From positions 184,973-248,972 of the forward strand of contig JAFGLG010000007.1 in NCBI GenBank assembly GCA_016928155.1: a DNA stretch of 64,000 bases, in the 5' to 3' direction. Source of the DNA: Candidatus Woesearchaeota archaeon. Lineage in GTDB: Archaea > Nanobdellota > Nanobdellia > Woesearchaeales > JAFGLG01. Below the pieces are notes generated by a model. It did not search any database, had not been told where the DNA came from, and worked only from the letters and a program-made list of their open reading frames with translations. A program made the position numbers and the translations under genes. Shown one piece after another: positions 60,457 to 64,000 of the stretch (its first letter is position 1; every line of letters begins with the position of its first letter).

Positions 60457-60524
60457 AAAATTCAAGGGATAAAACCTTTCTTATCCAGATTTGCAAATCT
60501 GGCGAGAGGACCTTCTTGAATTTT
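60457..60524. repeat. Nested inverted-repeat element
   Basis: Outer arms AAAATTCAAG (60457-60466) and CTTGAATTTT (60515-60524) enclose a hairpin GGATAA/TTATCC (60467-60486) and an 18-bp perfect palindrome CCAGATTTGCAAATCTGG (60485-60502). It could be a structured RNA, a terminator or a small mobile-element end. No target-site duplication is evident. Confidence 0.7.
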
Positions 60525-60637
60525 CAATGAAATGAAGGAAGCAGGGCAAAGGATCAATGAGAACTACTTACTCAAATCTATTTCTATCCAGTCATTAATC
60601 ATCAAGAAAAAGTAAGAAAAAAAGGAAAAAAATTTCC

Positions 60638-63046
60638 TTATTCTGTTGTTGGCGCGCTGACAGTGATGTCAGACATGCTGGTTCCGCTGACCCACATCTC
60701 GTCTCCACTCAAGGTATAGCCGTCATAGTCACCAAGGACAGTTGTGGCTCTCCTTGTGTCATCTGCTTCCCATCCTGCAACGATCAGGCCGACCTTGCCG
60801 CCGTTCTCAACAAGCTTCATGATGGCTGAGTTCTCTGGAATACCAGAATCAGCTCCACATGCCGGGTATGATAGACCCAACAGGCTTGCAGTGACCTTGT
60901 TGACGCAGCTACCACCGACTGAGATCACATTCTGTGCTGTTGCGCTTGCGATCTCTGAGGCCAATTTAGCAGCTCCAACCTCAATCTTGGTGACTGATGT
61001 TGCAGCAGTGCCCTCGATGGTTGATGACGTAACCTTACCAGCTGTCACAAAGACCTGAGCGACCCTGTACTCTTCTGGGTGCCAGATCTCTATGGTCTTC
61101 TGGTCATCATCTGTGTCATACTCCCATTCCATACCATAGTTGTATGTCACACCATGCTTTATCTTATTGCTGGCGTCAGATTTGGCTTTCTCGTCCCATT
61201 CTACTCCTTCTGCACCCATAACTGTCTTGTTTAGGGTGGCATCCATCTCTGTGCCGTCCCATGTGAATTTGACAACGATAGAGTCTGGTCCAGCCTCATT
61301 ATACTCGTCGCTGCCTCTCACACTGATCTGGGTTGCATCTGACAGGTTGATGTATCCATTGTACCTGGTCCATACGTGGTCCATCTGTACTCCGACAATG
61401 GTGAAGTTCTCTGCTGCTTCATTGATGGCATTGAAGGTAATTGTCTGGCCATCCAGTGTGTATGTTCCTGCTGTTCCAGAGTATGACCATTCATACTTCT
61501 CCATGGAACCCTGCTCCTTCAATTGCAGAACCTTCTTGTCGTCGTCTATTCCAGTGAACTGGAAGATCCTTGTCTTCTCCATGTCATCATTGTTGACGAT
61601 GAAATAGTCGTCTTCAGTTATTATTCCCGGGTCAGTCACCAAGGCATTCGGGTCAGTCTCGTCGTATTCACCAAACTCGAAACCACCATCATAATACACA
61701 AGCGGGATGCTGTACGAATCTCCCATCTTGTTGGTGAATTTCAGGTCATACTGCTCATCACCATTTGGCACGAACTCGATCTCCTCAGAGTCCATTCCCT
61801 CCAGGCCTTCAAAGATGAAATCAAAGCCATGCAGGAGGAAATAGCCTTCTTCGCCTTCCCTGTCATCTGCTTCTTCACTCATTGAGCCGCCTACAGGCAC
61901 ATAGAGATCCTCACCAGCTGTATAGTTGAAGTATAAGCTGGCAATCTTGACTTCCTCACCATTACTGCAGTTGACTAATGCATCAACCTCAGTCTCGATG
62001 TCCAGTGAGTCATCTCCTACCTTGATGTTTCCTCCACCTGCAGCCTGAGTGTCTGAATCAGTGATCTCTACACTGTTGGCTCCTAGATAGAACTCAACCA
62101 GGTCACCGCCGGTTGTCTCACCCGCTTCGTTAGGCAAAATCTCCCTGATGCCTATCTGTGTACCATCAGTCAAGGTATATGTGTCGCTCTCTTCCAGGCC
62201 CTTTGTGACTTCGCCATTGATGTTGAACTTGACTGAACCATCACCATCGTTTGCTGTGTCAGAGACAATGATTGCCTTGACTTCATAATCTGTCCCTGAA
62301 ATGGTGTATGTCTTGGTCTCTCCTTCCTCAATGGTGTCCATTGTTGAGCCGCCCATCAATTCCAAGGTTATATCATGGTCGTCATTGCATGTGGCCTCGA
62401 TGATGACATATTCCTTGCCGAACAGCGTGATTGAAGCGTCTTCAATCTCGTCAATCGTTGTACCTCGATTATCGTCTACGTCGGTTTCACCCTCCAGATG
62501 CGGAGTGAAAGTGACTGTATACTCATAGACCAAGGCGCCATCTTCAGCCAGCAGATACCAGCCTGCGACTTCATCATCATCCTCATTGTCTATAGTCCAC
62601 AAGACAGTTGCATCAGGCAGATACAAGTCTTCTGTATATGTGTGGGTGCCGTACTGATTCCTGATCGATCCGCCAGACAATGCTTCTAGCTCATTATCAT
62701 CGATTGCAGAAATCACCTCCTTGACATTCTCTCCGAGTGTCAGATCATCACTTGCATCTGATACCTGGAAGCTGTCACCGAACACAACAACTGACGATCC
62801 GCCGCCTGTTCCTGTGGTTGTCTTCATGCTGAACTGAAGCCCTGTCGCAACGTCGATTGCGCCGACAATATCATCAGCCTTCGCATCGTCGCCGACCACG
62901 ATCACACCATTGAACACGCCATTCGCAACGAACGGGGCCGGGTAATCCGCCAAGTCAGCTGCCATTGCGCCCAACATGGTTGCTCCCAACATTGAAGCAC
63001 CTACGCCCAGCGCAACGATTCTTTTTACTGTTTTCTTAACTTCCAT
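60638..63046 (-). CDS. S-layer protein
   Basis: 802 aa. N-terminal region MEVKKTVKRIVALGVGASML with a signal peptide, then ANGVFNGVIVVGDDAKADDIVGA (S_layer_N-type), a long acidic beta-rich middle and C-terminal S_layer_C-like end (YTLSGDEMWVSGTSMSDITVSA). It resembles the methanogen-type surface layer proteins. The chain is very acidic and has many Asn-X-Ser/Thr sites. AGGAGGTG precedes the ATG, and a long leader lies upstream. It is expected to be one of the most abundant proteins. Confidence 0.9.
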   Translation of the reverse strand: MEVKKTVKRIVALGVGASMLGATMLGAMAADLADYPAPFVANGVFNGVIVVGDDAKADDIVGAIDVATGLQFSMKTTTGTGGGSSVVVFGDSFQVSDASDDLTLGENVKEVISAIDDNELEALSGGSIRNQYGTHTYTEDLYLPDATVLWTIDNEDDDEVAGWYLLAEDGALVYEYTVTFTPHLEGETDVDDNRGTTIDEIEDASITLFGKEYVIIEATCNDDHDITLELMGGSTMDTIEEGETKTYTISGTDYEVKAIIVSDTANDGDGSVKFNINGEVTKGLEESDTYTLTDGTQIGIREILPNEAGETTGGDLVEFYLGANSVEITDSDTQAAGGGNIKVGDDSLDIETEVDALVNCSNGEEVKIASLYFNYTAGEDLYVPVGGSMSEEADDREGEEGYFLLHGFDFIFEGLEGMDSEEIEFVPNGDEQYDLKFTNKMGDSYSIPLVYYDGGFEFGEYDETDPNALVTDPGIITEDDYFIVNNDDMEKTRIFQFTGIDDDKKVLQLKEQGSMEKYEWSYSGTAGTYTLDGQTITFNAINEAAENFTIVGVQMDHVWTRYNGYINLSDATQISVRGSDEYNEAGPDSIVVKFTWDGTEMDATLNKTVMGAEGVEWDEKAKSDASNKIKHGVTYNYGMEWEYDTDDDQKTIEIWHPEEYRVAQVFVTAGKVTSSTIEGTAATSVTKIEVGAAKLASEIASATAQNVISVGGSCVNKVTASLLGLSYPACGADSGIPENSAIMKLVENGGKVGLIVAGWEADDTRRATTVLGDYDGYTLSGDEMWVSGTSMSDITVSAPTTE

Positions 63047-63246
63047 CTAAACACCTCCTGTGTTTAAACTCTTTTTTTTAGCTATCTTAACCAAATGCAC
63101 AAACCTTTGGCCTGTGCTATGCGAAACCAGCTGGTAGTGCACTAACATTCTCTCTCAACCCATTACACATAACAGGTATCAAGGGAACTGCCACTAATGA
63201 TGGTTACTGATTCCACGACTTGAAAATCAAGGGAATCTTTTATAAA
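63047..63246 (-). promoter_or_regulatory. Promoter and long 5' leader of the S-layer gene
   Basis: CTTTATAAAAG (about 63237-63246 on the minus strand) is the best TATA box; it would start transcription near 63216 and give a leader of about 170 nt, far longer than others in this window. The leader ends in AGGAGGTG. Between 63247 and 63490 I see nothing certain. Confidence 0.55.
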
Positions 63247-63501
63247 GTTTTTCCCAGGGTCAATGACTTTTTTGGGACATGGTAAAATGCAAGGCGTATA
63301 AGGTCTGAAAAACGGGCTCTCAGACTTTCATTACTCTTGGATAGAAAAAATATGGCAAGGAAGCGAGGTATATGATAATATGAATAAACCATCCTGTGTC
63401 ACACCCACAGCAGTAATTCTGATCTTATCAGGTAGGTCCACTTGAAATAATTTTTTCACTACTCTAAAATAGAACACAATCGAACATATGAAAAAAAGAA
63501 A

Positions 63502-63511
63502 CTTTTTAAAT
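63502..63511 (+). promoter_or_regulatory. TATA box of the pilin-like gene
   Basis: ctttttaaat, about 60 nt before ATG 63570; AGGGGAG (63559-63565) is the ribosome-binding site. A short leader of about 35 nt is expected. Confidence 0.5.
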
Positions 63512-63569
63512 CAGAGGAGAATTTGCTTTAATAATATTGTGTTTGCAATATTGTGATTAGGGGAGATTG

Positions 63570-64000
63570 ATGGGAAAAAGAGGCCAGATAACAGTATTTA
63601 TAATAGCAGGATTGATACTCCTCATCGCGTTCTCTATTATTATATATATCACAGTCATCAGACAGGAGTCTGAGTTTGAGACCGGAAAAGCAGAGACAAT
63701 AGAGAAAGCGCCGATAGAAGTCAGGCCGGTAAGCTCTTTCATCACAGACTGCATAGAATCAGTCGGCAAGGATGGCCTGCGCAAGCTCGGGATGCAAGGT
63801 GGATACATAAGCCTCGAAGAAGCAGGCATAATATCAAACCCTGACCCTACATCAGGCAAAGCATTGAAGTTCTATCCTGACTATGAATTCGAGATCCCTT
63901 ATTGGTGGCACCTGAGCTCGCCGAACTCATGCTCAGGCGGATGCGAGTTCGACACCCAGAGGCCCCCGCTCTACGGGCCCAACTCTATCCAGATACAGCT
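63570..64000 (+). CDS. Pilin-like membrane-anchored protein (3' end missing)
   Basis: Partial, at least 143 codons and open at the window edge. MGKRGQITVFIIAGLILLIA is a Lys/Arg-Gly-Gln class III-like signal segment, a pattern common in DPANN surface proteins. The rest is extracellular with pairs of cysteines (ITDCIES, SCSGGCEF). The function is unknown. Confidence 0.7.
   Translation, partial: MGKRGQITVFIIAGLILLIAFSIIIYITVIRQESEFETGKAETIEKAPIEVRPVSSFITDCIESVGKDGLRKLGMQGGYISLEEAGIISNPDPTSGKALKFYPDYEFEIPYWWHLSSPNSCSGGCEFDTQRPPLYGPNSIQIQ

Noticed and set aside
1-64000. rRNA genes, insertion sequences with intact transposases, prophage or replication origin
   Set aside because: None could be seen; no transposase, integrase, Cdc6/Orc1 or rRNA core sequence was recognised.

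Overview
The window reads as an archaeal chromosome segment. It carries a split RNA polymerase operon (H, B'', B', A', A'') continuing into L30e, a NusA-like KH protein, S12 and S7. It also has TFE, aIF6, aIF2-alpha, Nop10, eS27, eL44, a GINS subunit, PAC2, an S-layer protein and BHB-type tRNA introns. Many genes have a TATA-like box 25-30 nt before the start codon, so they look leaderless. Small genes, small membrane proteins with a GQITVFII-type N-terminus, many bacterial-type metabolic genes and extreme tRNA-intron density suggest a DPANN lineage (Woesearchaeota/Pacearchaeota-like). That placement is an inference, not a proof.

Layout. 1-7 kb: aIF6, ScpA, three tRNAs (two multiply interrupted), an HD protein, PAP2 phosphatase, a band-7 protein, an SdpI-like protein, a GT2 enzyme and TFE. 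7-11.6 kb: GT4, an HEXXH protein, DUF1846 and a VIT/CCC1-like transporter. 11.7-16.5 kb: a compact sugar-phosphate operon (short leader ORF, rpiB, rpe, tkt, tal, SIS isomerase) that supplies a non-oxidative pentose phosphate pathway. 16.5-20.3 kb: superoxide reductase plus Ogg, two 13-bp tandem-repeat arrays, a micro-operon of an acidic and a basic peptide behind a structured leader, a four-threonine leader peptide and bacterial-type thrS. 20.4-27.2 kb: ABC-2 exporter, a permease-methyltransferase fusion and two related secreted proteins. 27.5-37 kb: the RNAP/ribosomal operon followed upstream by tRNA-Lys and tRNA-Asp. 37-52.6 kb: accessory region of hypothetical, lipoprotein and membrane genes, including a PlsC-like acyltransferase, a Kazal-like lipoprotein, a histidine kinase, a MacB-type ABC system, an encapsulated-ferritin-like protein and tRNA-Tyr with a degenerate copy. 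52.7-60 kb: phosphoglycerate mutase-enolase, the L44e-S27e-aIF2a-Nop10-PAC2 operon and GINS. 60-64 kb: a broken toxin gene, a nested inverted repeat, the S-layer gene with a long leader and a truncated pilin-like membrane protein.

Most striking signals. Five of the six intact tRNA genes have introns, and several lie in the D-loop or T-loop with bulge-helix-bulge folds that restore standard tRNAs; tRNA-Val has three. A 10-residue ORF with four consecutive Thr codons stands directly before thrS. A single ORF joins an APC permease, a SAM methyltransferase and a further C-terminal domain. Short tandem repeats with a 13-bp period recur in three intergenic regions.
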